This document shows, piece by piece, positions 34,040 to 45,697 of a DNA stretch of 64,000 nucleotides (its first letter is position 1; every line of letters starts with the position of its first letter). The notes beneath the pieces are model-generated. The model saw only the letters and a program-made list of their open reading frames with translations, was not told where the DNA came from and did no database searches. The position numbers were made by a program, and so were the translations under genes. The stretch is from Paraniabella hibiscisoli (GTDB lineage: Bacteria; Bacteroidota; Bacteroidia; Chitinophagales; Chitinophagaceae): NCBI RefSeq assembly GCF_022512515.1, contig NZ_JAKWBK010000001.1:310001-374000 (forward strand), read 5' to 3'.

Positions 34040-35811
34040 CTTTAAGTAACTTCAGCCCTAAAGATCTGGCAAAGAATATCAGGCGTTCGGTAATGCTTTT
34101 ATGGCATACCAGTCATTCCCTGGCGCTACTAACTTTATGCCTGCATATTGTACAGGCTATGCTACCAGTACTCTCATTGTACCTTGTAAAAATACTGGTA
34201 GAAGGTGTTACGAACAAAGCAGCATTCTCTCAACTTATTCCTCTAATCGTATATTTTGCTATTGCCCAATTGTCGCTGGCCCTGGTACAACAATACGCGA
34301 GCTATATTATTACTATTTATCAGCCCAGGCTCACCGACTACCTGTCGAAGCAAGTGTTGGAAAAAGCCGTAAGTGTTGACTACGGGTATTATGAGAACCC
34401 TGCTTACCATGATAACCTGCACCTGGCACAGCAACAGTCACTTTTTAGAGCCGGTATGCTTTTAACCAGCTTTACCAGTTTTATTACTTCAGGCTTTGCG
34501 TTGTTATTTCTATTGGTCTTTTTATCAGCATGAAATCCTTTTTTGCCTTATTCTTTATTGCCTTTCTCTACCACTGGCGGCGATAAAATGGTATTATGGC
34601 ATCGCCATTATGCAACAGGAGCGAAAGCTAACGCCACTCGAAAGAGAAAGCAATTATTTACATCACATTTTAACTGGTGTAAGCTTTGCAAAAGAAACCA
34701 GGGTTTTTGGGTTTGGCTCCTTCTTTATAGAAAAATTCGTCAGCATTCGAAGAACCATTCGTATGCAAAAACAGCGTTTAAACAGTAAACTGACCCGTTA
34801 TAGCCTCGTTGCAGAAGCTGTGGAAATCATTGCTATGGCGATCATATTTGCTATATTATCGAAGCAAACTATCGAGGGAGCAGTAACCCTGGGATTATTC
34901 GTAGTCTACATCCAGGGCTTTCAGAACCTGCAGCATAATTCAAAAAACTTCCTGCAAAGTATTGTTCAGATTTTTCAGCAACGTATTTTTTACAGGATCT
35001 CTTTTTGTTCCTGGACATCCCTGTATCTCCAAAGGTAGGTAATCAAAATCCTTTTCCTATCCATCACTCAGGCCTTAAAATTGACAATCTTTACTTTCAA
35101 TACAACTCTACCGGGAGGCCGATACTTCAAGACATTTCCCTTCAATGCCAACCAGGGCAAATTATTGCTATTGTAGGAGAAAATGGTTCGGGAAAATCTA
35201 CATTAATAAAGCTCCTGGCTAAGTTGTACGAAGCAGAACAGGGAAGCATCTTATTTGACAACACTCCGTTGCGGGATATACCCGAAGACGCATATAAAGA
35301 CCGGACGGTATTCCTGTTCCAGGATTTCGAGAAGTATTTTTTCACCATCGAGGAGAACATTGTCATGGGCGAGCAAGGCCCCACGAAAACAATGGAAAAT
35401 ATTGAGGCTGCTGCACGGTCAGCGGGGGCTGAAACTGTGATATCAAGACTACCGCAGGGTTACCAAACCCGCATGGGACGCATATTTGAAGGTAGTGCAC
35501 AGTTAAGCGGTGGAGAGTGGCAAAAAATTGCCCTGGCAAGAGTTTTTTACAGGAAGGATGCTGAACTTATTGTTTTGGATGAACCTACCAGCGCGTTGGA
35601 TGCGCCGGCAGAATATGAGATATTTAAACAGATCAAGGCTATTGCAAAAAATAAAATGGTGATTTTGATAACGCACCGGCTATATAATTTAAAGATTGCT
35701 GACCACTTATATGTAATGCAGGAAGGTCGTATTGCGGAGGAGGGATCTTTTGATGAACTGATTAATAAAAAAGGCGTATTTGCCGAACTTTATAATATGC
35801 AGCAGTTATGA
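34030..35811 (+). CDS. ABC exporter (lasso D protein), about three frameshifts
   Basis: A half-size ABC transporter, membrane domain followed by ATPase, about 593 residues after repair. It probably exports the mature peptide and gives self-protection. The N-terminal half has several membrane spans (LLTLCLHIVQAMLPVLSLYLV, LIPLIVYFAIAQLSLALVQ and others). The ATPase has Walker A IVGENGSGKSTLIKLL, the signature AQLSGGEWQKIALARVF, Walker B ELIVLDEPTSAL and the switch His in LITHR. Frame changes occur near 34510-34525, near 34555-34565 and near 35005. All are single-base, and the translated pieces run on without gaps. The stop overlaps the next start (ATGA), showing translational coupling to the nucleotidyltransferase gene. 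Confidence 0.87.
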
Positions 35812-37029
35812 TACCTACCCAGGACGTGAAATCAAAATATGGAATTGAAATAGCAGTAGTGCTGTTGTGTTGCAGGCTGCATTTTAATACCGAAGAACTA
35901 TCAACCTTACAGCGCTGTATTGATACGGATACAATAGACTGGAACGACGTTATCTATCTTTCAAAGTACCATAGAATTGAACCCATTGTTTACAAAATAT
36001 TAAGCAAAGTCCGTTTACCTGCGGCAGTTGTGTCCCGAATAAAACAAAGTCAGTTTGCCTTAGTGCAGAATAACTTTAAACAAGCACTGGAAACGGAGAG
36101 AATTATTACACTCTTGGAAACTAAAGGTATTGAATGCACACCCTACAAGGGGGTAGCTTTTTCGGGCCAGTTTTATGGCGATATTATTTCAAGGGAATCA
36201 AGCGATATAGACCTTGTTATTTCTCATAAAGATTTCAGAGAGGTATTAAAACTCATGATAGCAGATGGTTATCTTTTTGAGAACGAAGTTGAATACAGCT
36301 ACTTTAAAGAGCAAATTTTCACCAAAAGTAACAGCCTCAATTTCGACAAGTTTAAAAATGATGTCAGAGAATTTCATATTGAGTTTCACTGGAGGATAAC
36401 CGAAAATTTTATAAGGATCCACAAGCAGGCACATGCACAATTATTCAACAATTCGGATAAAATTACTTTGGCCAGGCGCGAGGTAAATGCTTTAAATGCC
36501 AATGCGCATTACCTTACGCTTTTTATTCATCATTCCAATCACGACGGCTTCAGAGTACTTAAAAATATCGTAGATCTTTGCCAGATTAATTATGCAAATA
36601 ATTCCGCTATCGATGCTCTATATATTAAAGAAGCCTTTACAAATCTCCGATTGGTAAAGGCAGCAGACGTTTGTTGTTACCTCTCCTCTGAATTAATGGG
36701 AGTTCATCTCCCTTCTCCCATACAGGCAATAAAAAAACAGTATCGGAGAAAGTAAAAGCCTTTTTATAGAGCGACTCCTGGGTAAAAGATCCTACCGGGA
36801 TACCGCCCTGGACAACCTCGACAACAGAAGCCAGTTATTCCTCAAAGACTCTTTGTCGGAGAAAATTGCTTTTATTCTTGCCGGCTTTAAACAAAGAAGC
36901 ATGCCTTCCGCGGAAGATCTCCAAACATTTAAACTACATCGCAACTTTTATTTTCTCTACCCGGTTCTTAAATCCTTCAGAGTACTAACCAAGGGCATTG
37001 ACGACAAGCATATCAGAAAACACCGGTAA
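35808..37029 (+). CDS. Nucleotidyltransferase of lasso cluster type, one frameshift
   Basis: About 406 residues after repair, of the NTP_transf_5 family often linked to lasso peptide clusters. The core segment TPYKGVAFSGQFYGDIISRESSDIDLVI holds the GD...SDIDL acidic motif typical of polymerase-beta-like nucleotidyltransferases, and FHIEFHWRI gives a further conserved block. In the pseudomycoidin system a kinase and such an enzyme modify the peptide C terminus (family knowledge). An A7 run (36731-36737) reads best as A6, an insertion and not a loss as elsewhere. The frame then continues NSIGESKSLFIERLLG to the stop 37027-37029. It is the last gene of the cluster, 8 bases from a convergent glycosyltransferase gene. 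Confidence 0.8.
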
Positions 37030-37037
37030 TTTGATGA

Positions 37038-37922
37038 TCAACGATGATAGCCTCTGTATAAATGATAAAAAACCAGCAGATGCACCACCTTTAACCTGAT
37101 AATGAGTGGTATACGTGAACTTTCAGCAGCCTGCATCAATATCTTCCTTGGAATTAAATGGTATAACATTTTCCCCGCGGCAGATTTCAAAAGACGGGTA
37201 CGAAAAATATCTTTTGCCCAGGGGTGCTTTTTCAGTAGGTATTTTAACCCTTCATTGGCAAAAGCCTCCCGTTGTTGCAAAGCAAAATCCAAAGACTTCT
37301 CCATTACCCCGAAGGCTAGGGCACGTTGGTTAAAAAGAATTTTCAAGCCAAATTCTTTTTGTATCCTGCATCCCAATTCTGTATCTTCTCCTCCGTATGT
37401 TAAAATGCCTTCATCAAAACCATTCAAAGCGACGAACACTGAAGCGGGCATAGAAACATTTCCAGTCAAAATATATCTGGCAGGTAATTCGGCCAGGTCT
37501 TCCTGAAATTGGTTCATACCACGCGTCATATCGTACTCTCCCCAAATATTTCCCTTTTCGTATTTTATTTGCCCTAATGAAATTATATTTCCCCTACTGA
37601 GAGCCGAATAATGCGATTGAAGATAGTCGCTTTGTACCACCAGGTCGGAATCCAGAAACAAAACATAAGTAGCCGTCAAATGAGCCAATGCAAGATTACG
37701 TGTTGCGGCTCTTCCATGATTCTTCTTATCGGAGTGTTCGAGCAACGCCAGCGGAAACTGAAACCGGCTCTCTAACAAATATTCTAAAGTACCGTCGGTA
37801 GATCCATCCACAGCAATCCATACTTTAAAATTTTGTAGCGTCTGTACCTCTAAGCCTTCCAGGCACTTCCGAAGTTCACCCAGGTTATTATAAGTTGGGA
37901 TAACGATATCAAATAACAACAT
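37038..37922 (-). CDS. Glycosyltransferase family 2
   Basis: 294 residues, intact. An inverting GT-A glycosyltransferase with FDIVIPTYNNLGELRKCL at the N terminus, AVDGSTDGT, GRAATRNLAL and the DxD-type metal site in YVLFLDSDLVV. The catalytic-region block GFDEGILTYGGEDTELGCR follows. The C-terminal hydrophobic patch (IPLIIRLKVVHLLVFY) may touch the membrane. It faces the end of the lasso cluster on the opposite strand and lies 23 bases after the C25 peptidase stop region in genome order. Substrate unknown; a link to the lasso peptide is possible but not shown. Confidence 0.85.
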   Translation of the reverse strand: MLLFDIVIPTYNNLGELRKCLEGLEVQTLQNFKVWIAVDGSTDGTLEYLLESRFQFPLALLEHSDKKNHGRAATRNLALAHLTATYVLFLDSDLVVQSDYLQSHYSALSRGNIISLGQIKYEKGNIWGEYDMTRGMNQFQEDLAELPARYILTGNVSMPASVFVALNGFDEGILTYGGEDTELGCRIQKEFGLKILFNQRALAFGVMEKSLDFALQQREAFANEGLKYLLKKHPWAKDIFRTRLLKSAAGKMLYHLIPRKILMQAAESSRIPLIIRLKVVHLLVFYHLYRGYHR

Positions 37923-37945
37923 AAAAGCATCGTTTAGCGTATCGA

Positions 37946-40900
37946 TTACCTGATCAACACCATTTTGCCATAACCTTTATTGAAATACTTATCAGTATTA
38001 TTATCCTTGGTGCTGTATTTATCCAGGGTTCTGCCATTAAGATTGGTGAGCACCCTGTACAAATAAACCCCATTACCCAACTTTTGGCCATATTGATCGG
38101 TTCCATCCCACTTATACTCGGTAATATTTCTACCAATCCGTAAAGGCCCCAACTCAGCCTTAGTGATTTCTCTAACAATTTTACCTGTCACCGTCAATAT
38201 TTGTATACGTATGTTCTGGGGTATATCAGAACCTGTTAGCGTAAATACAAATGCCGTTGAACTGGTGAAAGGATTTGGGTAGTTGAGTAAATTAGAGATC
38301 ATAGGTTTATTAATCACCTGAAATGCGATGCGGTAATTGAGAGCGCCTGCTGTATTTCCACTCTGATCCTTTGCACTCACGATTAATTCATAATCCCCAT
38401 CTGCCAGCAAGTTTGGTTTAAAGGTCACCATCGCTGTATTTCCATTATTGCCACCCTGGCTAGGCGGTGTTAATACCAATGTATCATTATTAAACTGGTA
38501 GTCCCGCACCGCACCGTCCGGATGTTTTAGCTGGACTTTTATCAGCTCTGTATTGTTCAGCAACATATATTGAGAGTCATCTGTCAGCTTCATGATAATA
38601 TTAGGCTTACTAGATACAATGTCACGGTTTAAAATACGGGCACCATCAAAGGTTACATCCAGGTAAGGATTCGTAGTATCGCCTCTCACATAAAAATTCT
38701 GGTATATAAAATTGTTGAACTGGTGTTGCTCCGGCTGATGCATGCCTGGGTTGAACTCCAAAAGGGCAAGATTACTTCCTGCCAGCGATTTTGTATTGAC
38801 AGGTATATTGATCCTTACGGTATCACCTGCTATCAAAGGTTTTAAGTTGGGAAGCGTAACAATGCTTTCCACATTATCTTTATTTCGTATAGAAAGCCTA
38901 ACCTTTAGGCTATCAAAACCAATACTGCTTACATTTTTAAATGCCATGCTCAAATTCAAAGGAGCGCCCACATCAACTGTATCTATCTTGTTATAGTAAA
39001 GATTAGGCGCTACAGCACCTTCGGGAACAGCAGTACCGTAAACCCTCCAATACTTTAGCTGGTAGGGAGACCGGTTAGTTGTATCTGTAGTTTGAAGACT
39101 AACCCGAAGACCAGGATAATTTGCTGCATTAATAGAAGACAGGTCAACCATATTTTGAGAAACAGGTATATCACTTATTAATTTATCTTCTGCCCCATTT
39201 TGATCAATGCCGGAAACAGTAATAAACGCCTGGTCCGTTGAAGGATTTTCCAGGCTGTTGCCATCCCAAACTAATTGACTCCAGGATTTAGCCTTGGAGA
39301 AAGCGGAAGATTTGAGTATACCCGTTGTACGACTTACAGGAACAGTAATAGTCACTTTTAAAAGATCTCTAATATCGGTTCCAACCACCTGCGCTAAGGG
39401 AACTGTTTTACCTTTTTGATAAATAAAAATATATGGAACTGTGTCACGAACCAAGTCTAGTTGAGTAAGCCCTATTGTCTTTAATTTATGGTAGAGCGAT
39501 ACATTATTTCCAAAAACAGCAGTGTCTGCCTGCCAAATAGAAGGCAAAATCATTTGTTCCATTTGGCCGCTCGTAAGCCCTACATAAAACCCTGTTGGTA
39601 TAGAATCAAGAAAATTCATTACTACCATTCTCGACGCAGGAGTCGAAACATCAAATTGAAAAAACTCAGGTTTAGCATTCTGATTCCATGGAATAGGTCT
39701 ATAACTACCGTACTTACCGCTTGTACCTAAGTCTACGTTCTTAACAGGAGTTAAATCTATATTATTGATCAAATAAAAACGTAAAGAATTTTGTTGGGGA
39801 TTTGACTCAATGTTTGGCGGTCCAAGAAAAAATACTGGTGATAAACATCGTCGATTTGTAAAGCGTAATCTCTTACTGAAGTTGGAGTGATCGTAGGGAA
39901 AATCGCATTGCTTATTGTGATAGTCGACTTAAGACTGTCATACACCCATAGCCCCGACTCTTTAATTTTTATATACTCATTTAAATCATCATTATTAAAC
40001 TGCGCATAATGCGATTGGCTATACCCGCTATTGGCGCCGGGTATATACGTAAAAGATGCACCGCTCCAAACCTGCTCCTGACCTGAAGAAGGAACAGCAG
40101 CCACCCGCCAGTAATAAACAACGCTATCTCTAAAAGTTATGCTGGGCGAAAACTCAACAACACCGCCCGTTGAATTTTTTGTTTGAGATACTTTCGCAGA
40201 CGAACTAAACAGCTTGCTTGTATCCATCTCCATAATATAACTCCTGGATCCTGCAAAAGGATTACCAGTAGATGCAGCAAACACAATGCCCTGCTTGTTT
40301 ACAATTGAAAGATCGTACGGGTAGATGGGCTTAATATCGTCTTCGTAAATAAATATATCTTTCGTCAGCGTATTATTATTCTCAAAAAGTTCTTCAATAT
40401 TGTTTTCCGGATCAATTGTAATCGTAAACTTATTAGCCCCTTTATCCATGGCAGGGTCTATTTCAATTTGATAATTGATGGAATCCGCATAGCGTATACC
40501 GGGTAGTGTGTCACGCCTTACGATCTTTGTAGACATATCAGCATAAGTTCTTTTTAACTCTACTATGAGATCACGGTTCACCGCCTTCCCCAAATTGAGG
40601 ATTTTAGCTTTTATGGAAAAGTTAGATTCCGCTACTGATATAATACCCGGCGTTACGGTTACCATCGCGTCCTCTATTGCATAGTCTGGCTTGCTAAACT
40701 GGTACAACCTGATAGCCGGATCTCCGTTTAACGTATACTCTTCAGCTTGCGCCCGGTCAAAAATATTTGACTGCCCCCGGAAGCAGCGAAATAGTTAGTA
40801 ATGGTTTTTTGCATTAGCTCACCCAATGTAAGTCCGTAACCTGTACGGGCAAGAAGCTTATACAATTCGCCATTATATTGTCCCAAATTAGATACATAAC

Positions 40901-43021
40901 CGAAACTGGTCCCCGCCATCATGCCCACACTCCCTCTCTCTTTGGCAAAAAGGTATCTCTCTGATATCGTATTAATGGCAGATATCCTGGATTGATCGAA
41001 AATAAAGATGTCCCCCACATTACACCCCATCATGTGAAATACGGGATATTTTCCGAAGTTGGAGTAATTTGCAGGGTCTTCTAAGTTGTAAGCTAAAGTG
41101 GTGGCAGCAGAATGACCAAAATAGGTAAGCAGGTTTACACCACTATTCATCAGGTTTTTTAGTCGCTCCGTAGCCGTTTGCTCACTACCGGGTATGGAAC
41201 TCTTTACAAAATCTGTTACCTGGGCACCATGGAGCGTATCCCGAATAATTGCCTCATGCGCATTCAAATAACCCGACAGTTGCCCAATAAGACCCTGGTC
41301 ATTGGCCCCCACCATGTGAATAATATTTTTCTTCCAGGAACTGGCGTTTACACCGGCCACGGGAGTAAGCTCCTGCTCATATTGTTTTACTTTGTCCAGG
41401 TAGGTCGTCAACTCATCCCCGCTAATAACAGAAACGCGGCCAATCGGCGTTAGCGGAACCGAGCTGCTTCCTTCAGCAGCTAGTAGCACATCAGAAGCAG
41501 GTTCGCCAAATGTAGGAATCATGTGAAGCCGCTCCATTATTGCATTGGATTCGTTATACCGCGCAGAGGTATACTTGACGCCTCTGCCTATAATGAAAGT
41601 GTTCTTAATTTTTGTGGCATATTTGCTCCTGGCCATACGCAGGAAATTTCTTACGGACAGGGGACTTCCTTTAATTCCGTAAGCGAACTGATCTGTGAGT
41701 TGATCAATCAGGTATATTTTAGCATTATAACTACCTCCCGCCATCGAACTCCTGTAAGCACGGTATGCTTCGACAGGCTGAGCGCCACCCGAACCATTTA
41801 AAATAGCCCTGTGGGTGATCATCAGATAATCGCCCTGGTTAGCAGTAGCTGAATAATCTACGAAGTTCCTGGTTTCAAAATTGCTGATTGTTCTGATATT
41901 GGCCGTTGCGGTATTCGCTATCACTATTTCAGCATTAGCAACTGTAGGCTGCAGGTATACCTTTATAAGAGCCGGATTGGAAGCATCTGCCTCATATCTC
42001 CGGCCGGTGCCTAAATCGTACAAAACCGGCGTTCCGGAATTGCTAAAACCAGCTATCTCCAGGTATTTGCCACCTGCAACTCCAGGTAACTTCAAACGAA
42101 AATTACCGGCACCCCTAAATTAAAACTACGGGGATAAGTAATTTCAAAGGTTCCGATCTTGATCCGGTTATTAGGTACCGTAGCTATATTAGCTACAGAT
42201 ATATTTTCGGTGGAACCATTAAGGGTTGATACAGGCAAATTGTTAGACAACCTCGAATAACTAAAACCATTTAACGTGGTATTCCATAACTCTACATTAT
42301 TAAGCTTCACTTGCACGGTACGGCTGTTAGGACTATTGCCCACCACATTCATACTCACTTGCATCTGGGGCGCTCCGGCTCCTGTAAAAGGAAACAGGCT
42401 GGTCTGAGTTAAGCTGCGTGTTTGGTTTTCTGATATTTCATTAGAGGTCCAACCTTCTCCCTCTTCAAAAGATGCCGATATAGCGGCTTCAGAAACAGCG
42501 CCTCCGTACGGACCCAGGTGTATGGTTTCATTAGGATAAATAGCTGCTGTATGCATAAAATAAGGCTCAGCAACTGCACCGGCCGGTATGGTATTAGCCG
42601 TTGGCACAAGCCTTTTATTGCTGCCAGCTGTATTAATAGTAAGGAAATAAGCCGCCGTATCGGTAAACAAACTTTTACTGTTATTAATCTGGTCTAAAGG
42701 GTTGCGGTATAAAACCTGATCCGCTTTACCATCATTGGCTTCACCCCAAAACTCTATGAACCCGCCTGCAGCCAATACTCCGGTTTGATTAGATGTATAA
42801 ATGGCTACTTCTTCACCGTTACGCCATAGCTGGAAAGCTGACACATCAGCATTACCCAGGTTGATGGCGGCCAGGGCCGTTTGTGGAATACGATAAAGGC
42901 CGGTAGTTCCTACTTTAAATTTATAATAGGTTTTACTATAGTCGATCCATTCATTATTGAATGATTGCGCCGTTGCGGCCACCGTATACAACAGGAAAAA
43001 TATAGTCAGCAGTTTCTTCAT
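37946..43021 (-). CDS. C25-family (gingipain-like) peptidase, PorU-related, three frameshifts
   Basis: About 1690 residues after repair. Signal peptide MKKLLTIFFLLYTVAATAQ, then an N-terminal beta region (ISENQTRSL and others). The caspase-like C25 domain has catalytic His in LLTYFGHSAATTL and Cys in FHMMGCNVGD. A long tail of beta domains follows (CARDB-like EDAMVTVTPGIISVAE segment). It ends with a FlgD-type Ig module (NYPNPFTSSTAFVFTL, YKWDGTDQYGQKLGNGVYLYRV). PorU, the type IX secretion sortase, shares this catalytic domain but is usually 1100-1300 residues, so I do not call it PorU. Breaks are at about 42113 (G4 for G5), 40755 (T5 for T6) and 39782 (T5 for T6). The PorV/PorQ-like gene lies 15 bases upstream. 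Confidence 0.85.
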
Positions 43022-43036
43022 CGAATACTCATTAAT

Positions 43037-44161
43037 TTAAAATACCGAGGATCTCTTTTCGCGATTCAAATCCAGTCTTAGAGAAAAAACATGGGTAAAC
43101 AAAGGGTTTGATTGATTGGCCAGGTTGGCGAACGCATAATCTATTACAACAGATTTGACCCTAAAACCCACACCCACACTGGGCTGGTAGATCCAAACCT
43201 TTTTTGGTTGAGCGTATCTCCGTCGGCTAACCCCTGTTGAAAATTATTAATCCCTCCTCTTACGAAAAAATATTCTTGTACCCATATTCTAATCCAACTT
43301 TAGGATCGATACTAACTGCATCGCTGCTCACCACCGTATTTCTTTTCCCATCAAAAGTCAGGTCAAAGTCAGTTTCGGCCAATACCGTTGAGGTTTTACC
43401 AATATTAAAAACACGGGATGCTCCTACTGTTACTCTTGGTGCGGTAAGCTCCGATGATTTAACCGGGATATCATTTTGGGTAAGGTATAGCACTTCTTTT
43501 TCTTTCTCGCTAAAATTGAAGGTCCAGGTATTAAAGGTGCTGGTTATGTCCTTTGCTACTATTCCAAATCTCCATTTGTCTTTAAACACCTGTAAACCAG
43601 CGTCCAAACCAAACCCCCAGGCCTGGGCAAATTTGCCTACATTTCGATAGATCACTTTTGCATTGGCCCCAAAATTCACCATACTATTTTCCGTTTTGCT
43701 GAGGTTTTGTCCGTAAGACAATAAGAAGGCATAATCAGCAGAAGAAAAAGTCTGGATATTATTATAATTAAGCGACCCATCCGGGTTGACCAGGAAGAGT
43801 GTATTGGGAATATCATCTACTGCAAACCTCATAGCGGAAAGGCCCAACACTCTTTTTCATTGGTGGTGGGTATAGCTACATTCGCAAAATCATATTTCCC
43901 TATCCCGGCAAAATACTCAGAGTGCATTAAGTTCACTTCAGTACGGCCCTGTACATTCACCAACCCGGCAGGGTTCCAGTACCCCGCCGTTCCGTCGGTT
44001 ACAGAAGCAGCCTGGGCGCTACCCATAGCCAGGCCACGGGCGCCTGCCCCTATATTCAAAAATTCGTTGGAGTATTTTCTAAACTGCCCAACAGCCTGCT
44101 GGCAACAGAATTGAACTGCCAGAACAGTGCTTACAAAGGGTATAAATTTTCTTATAGTCAC
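43037..44161 (-). CDS. PorV/PorQ family outer-membrane protein, three frameshifts
   Basis: About 373 residues. A 14-strand-type beta barrel of the PorV/PorQ family, which in type IX secretion shuttles or holds cargo for the PorU sortase. The start MTIRKFIPFVSTVLAVQF is an export signal. NEFLNIGAGARGLAMGSAQAA and DGTAGYWNPAGL are the family signature. Three one-base losses occur: near 43850 (A5 for A6), at 43265-43270 (A6 for A7) and near 43203. After repair the last strands read WIYQPSVGVGFRVKSVVIDYAF and end at the stop 43037-43039. It is the first gene of the pair with the C25 peptidase, like the porU-porV pairing elsewhere. Which cargo it serves is unknown. Confidence 0.8.
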
Positions 44162-44367
44162 TAAACAGTTATTAATATTTACCGGTCAGCTCTATACTGC
44201 GCTTACTTAAATGGCCTGTTAGTCGTCAAGGTCACCATAATGGCAGTACTATCAGCATTTTATCACATTACCAAATTAAAGGGCTGATGCGAAATTAACA
44301 TTATCATACTAATCATCAATAGAATTAGTTAAATGCTCAATAATATTCGCCCAACAAGGTAAAAACG

Positions 44368-44375
44368 TACTTTTG
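44368..44375 (+). promoter_or_regulatory. Promoter -7 box for tyrS
   Basis: TACTTTTG ends five bases before the tyrS ATG; a leaderless transcript is predicted. Confidence 0.55.
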
Positions 44376-44380
44376 CGCCC

Positions 44381-45661
44381 ATGGATTTAATAAAAGAACT
44401 GAAATGGCGTGGAATGGTGCAGGACATGATCCCCGGTACCGATGAACAACTGAAAAAAGAAATCACAACCGGTTATATTGGCTTCGACCCTACAGCAACC
44501 AGCCTGCATATTGGCAGCCTGGTACCTATTTTACTGTTGGTGCACATGCAAAAAGCAGGGCACCGTCCTATTGCTTTAGTGGGTGGCGCAACAGGCATGA
44601 TCGGTGACCCGAGCGGTAAAAGTGAGGAAAGAAACCTCCTGAATGAGGAACAATTGGCTGAAAATGTAGCCGGTATCAAAGCCCAGCTGGAAAAATACCT
44701 GGACTTTGACCCGTCAAAACCCAACGCCGCCTTAATGGTGAACAACTACGATTGGTTTAAAACGATTTCGTTTATCGATTTTCTACGCGATGCCGGGAAG
44801 CACATTACGGTGAACTATATGATGGCAAAGGACAGTGTGAAAAAACGATTTGAAGGTGAAGTAGGCATCAGCTATACAGAGTTCGCTTACCAAATGATGC
44901 AGGGCTATGACTTCTTCCATCTGTTTAAAGAAAATAATTGTAAACTGCAGATGGGTGGCAGCGATCAATGGGGTAATATTACTACCGGGACGGAGTTCGT
45001 GCGCCGAAAAGTGCAGGGTGAGGCTTTTGCATTTACCTGTCCGCTGATCAGAAAAGCGGACGGCACTAAATTCGGTAAAACAGAAAGCGGGAACATATGG
45101 TTAGACCCTGAACGCACTACACCTTACCAATTTTACCAGTTTTGGTTGAACGCCAGCGATGCGGATGCCGAAAACTGGATCAAAATATTCACCTTTTTAG
45201 ATGAACCAACTATCAACCAGCTGGTTGAAGAACATCAACAAGATCCGGCTAAACGTGTACTACAAAAGTCACTGGCCCGCGAGGTGACAAGCTTTGTACA
45301 TGGCACTGAGGCTTACGAGCAAGCTGTAGCCACTACAGAAAAGCTTTTTGCTGACCAGAACAAGCCCGCTGAAGAAATGAGTATAGAAGATCTGGAAGGT
45401 ATGGCAGGAGTTGTAAAATCAACTATTAGCAAAGAAGCTATTGAGAACGGAATTGATATCGTAAGTTTTCTGGCTGACGCAAAAATAACCGCCAGCAAAG
45501 GCGAAGCCCGCAAATTAGTGCAGGGTGGCGGTGTACAGTTGAATCGCAGAAAAGTAGAAGACGCACAGCTATCAGTGGGCAACAACAATCTGCTTCACAG
45601 CAAATATCTCCTGCTTCAAAAAGGGAAAAAGAATTACTACCTCGTTGAAGTAACCGGATAA
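44381..45661 (+). CDS. tyrS: Tyrosyl-tRNA synthetase
   Basis: Charges tRNA-Tyr. 426 residues, normal for the bacterial type. The class I HIGH motif is HIGS in PTATSLHIGSLVP and the KMSKS motif is KFGKT in DGTKFGKTESGN. YDWFKTISFIDFLRDAGKHI and QMGGSDQWGNITTG line the Tyr site. The C-terminal S4-like domain (ITASKGEARKLVQGGGVQLN) binds tRNA. Intact, with its own promoter box and a strong terminator. Confidence 0.97.
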   Translation: MDLIKELKWRGMVQDMIPGTDEQLKKEITTGYIGFDPTATSLHIGSLVPILLLVHMQKAGHRPIALVGGATGMIGDPSGKSEERNLLNEEQLAENVAGIKAQLEKYLDFDPSKPNAALMVNNYDWFKTISFIDFLRDAGKHITVNYMMAKDSVKKRFEGEVGISYTEFAYQMMQGYDFFHLFKENNCKLQMGGSDQWGNITTGTEFVRRKVQGEAFAFTCPLIRKADGTKFGKTESGNIWLDPERTTPYQFYQFWLNASDADAENWIKIFTFLDEPTINQLVEEHQQDPAKRVLQKSLAREVTSFVHGTEAYEQAVATTEKLFADQNKPAEEMSIEDLEGMAGVVKSTISKEAIENGIDIVSFLADAKITASKGEARKLVQGGGVQLNRRKVEDAQLSVGNNNLLHSKYLLLQKGKKNYYLVEVTG

Positions 45662-45666
45662 AAATT

Positions 45667-45691
45667 AAAGGGAGTTGTCGCTCCCTTTTTT
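45667..45691 (+). terminator. Terminator after tyrS
   Basis: AAAGGGAG-TTGTCG-CTCCCTTT followed by T, directly after the tyrS stop. Confidence 0.88.
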
Positions 45692-45697
45692 ATACAC

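Noticed and set aside
37946..43021. Naming the C25 peptidase porU
   Set aside because: The catalytic domain and PorV-like neighbour fit, but the length and C-terminal domains do not match canonical PorU.
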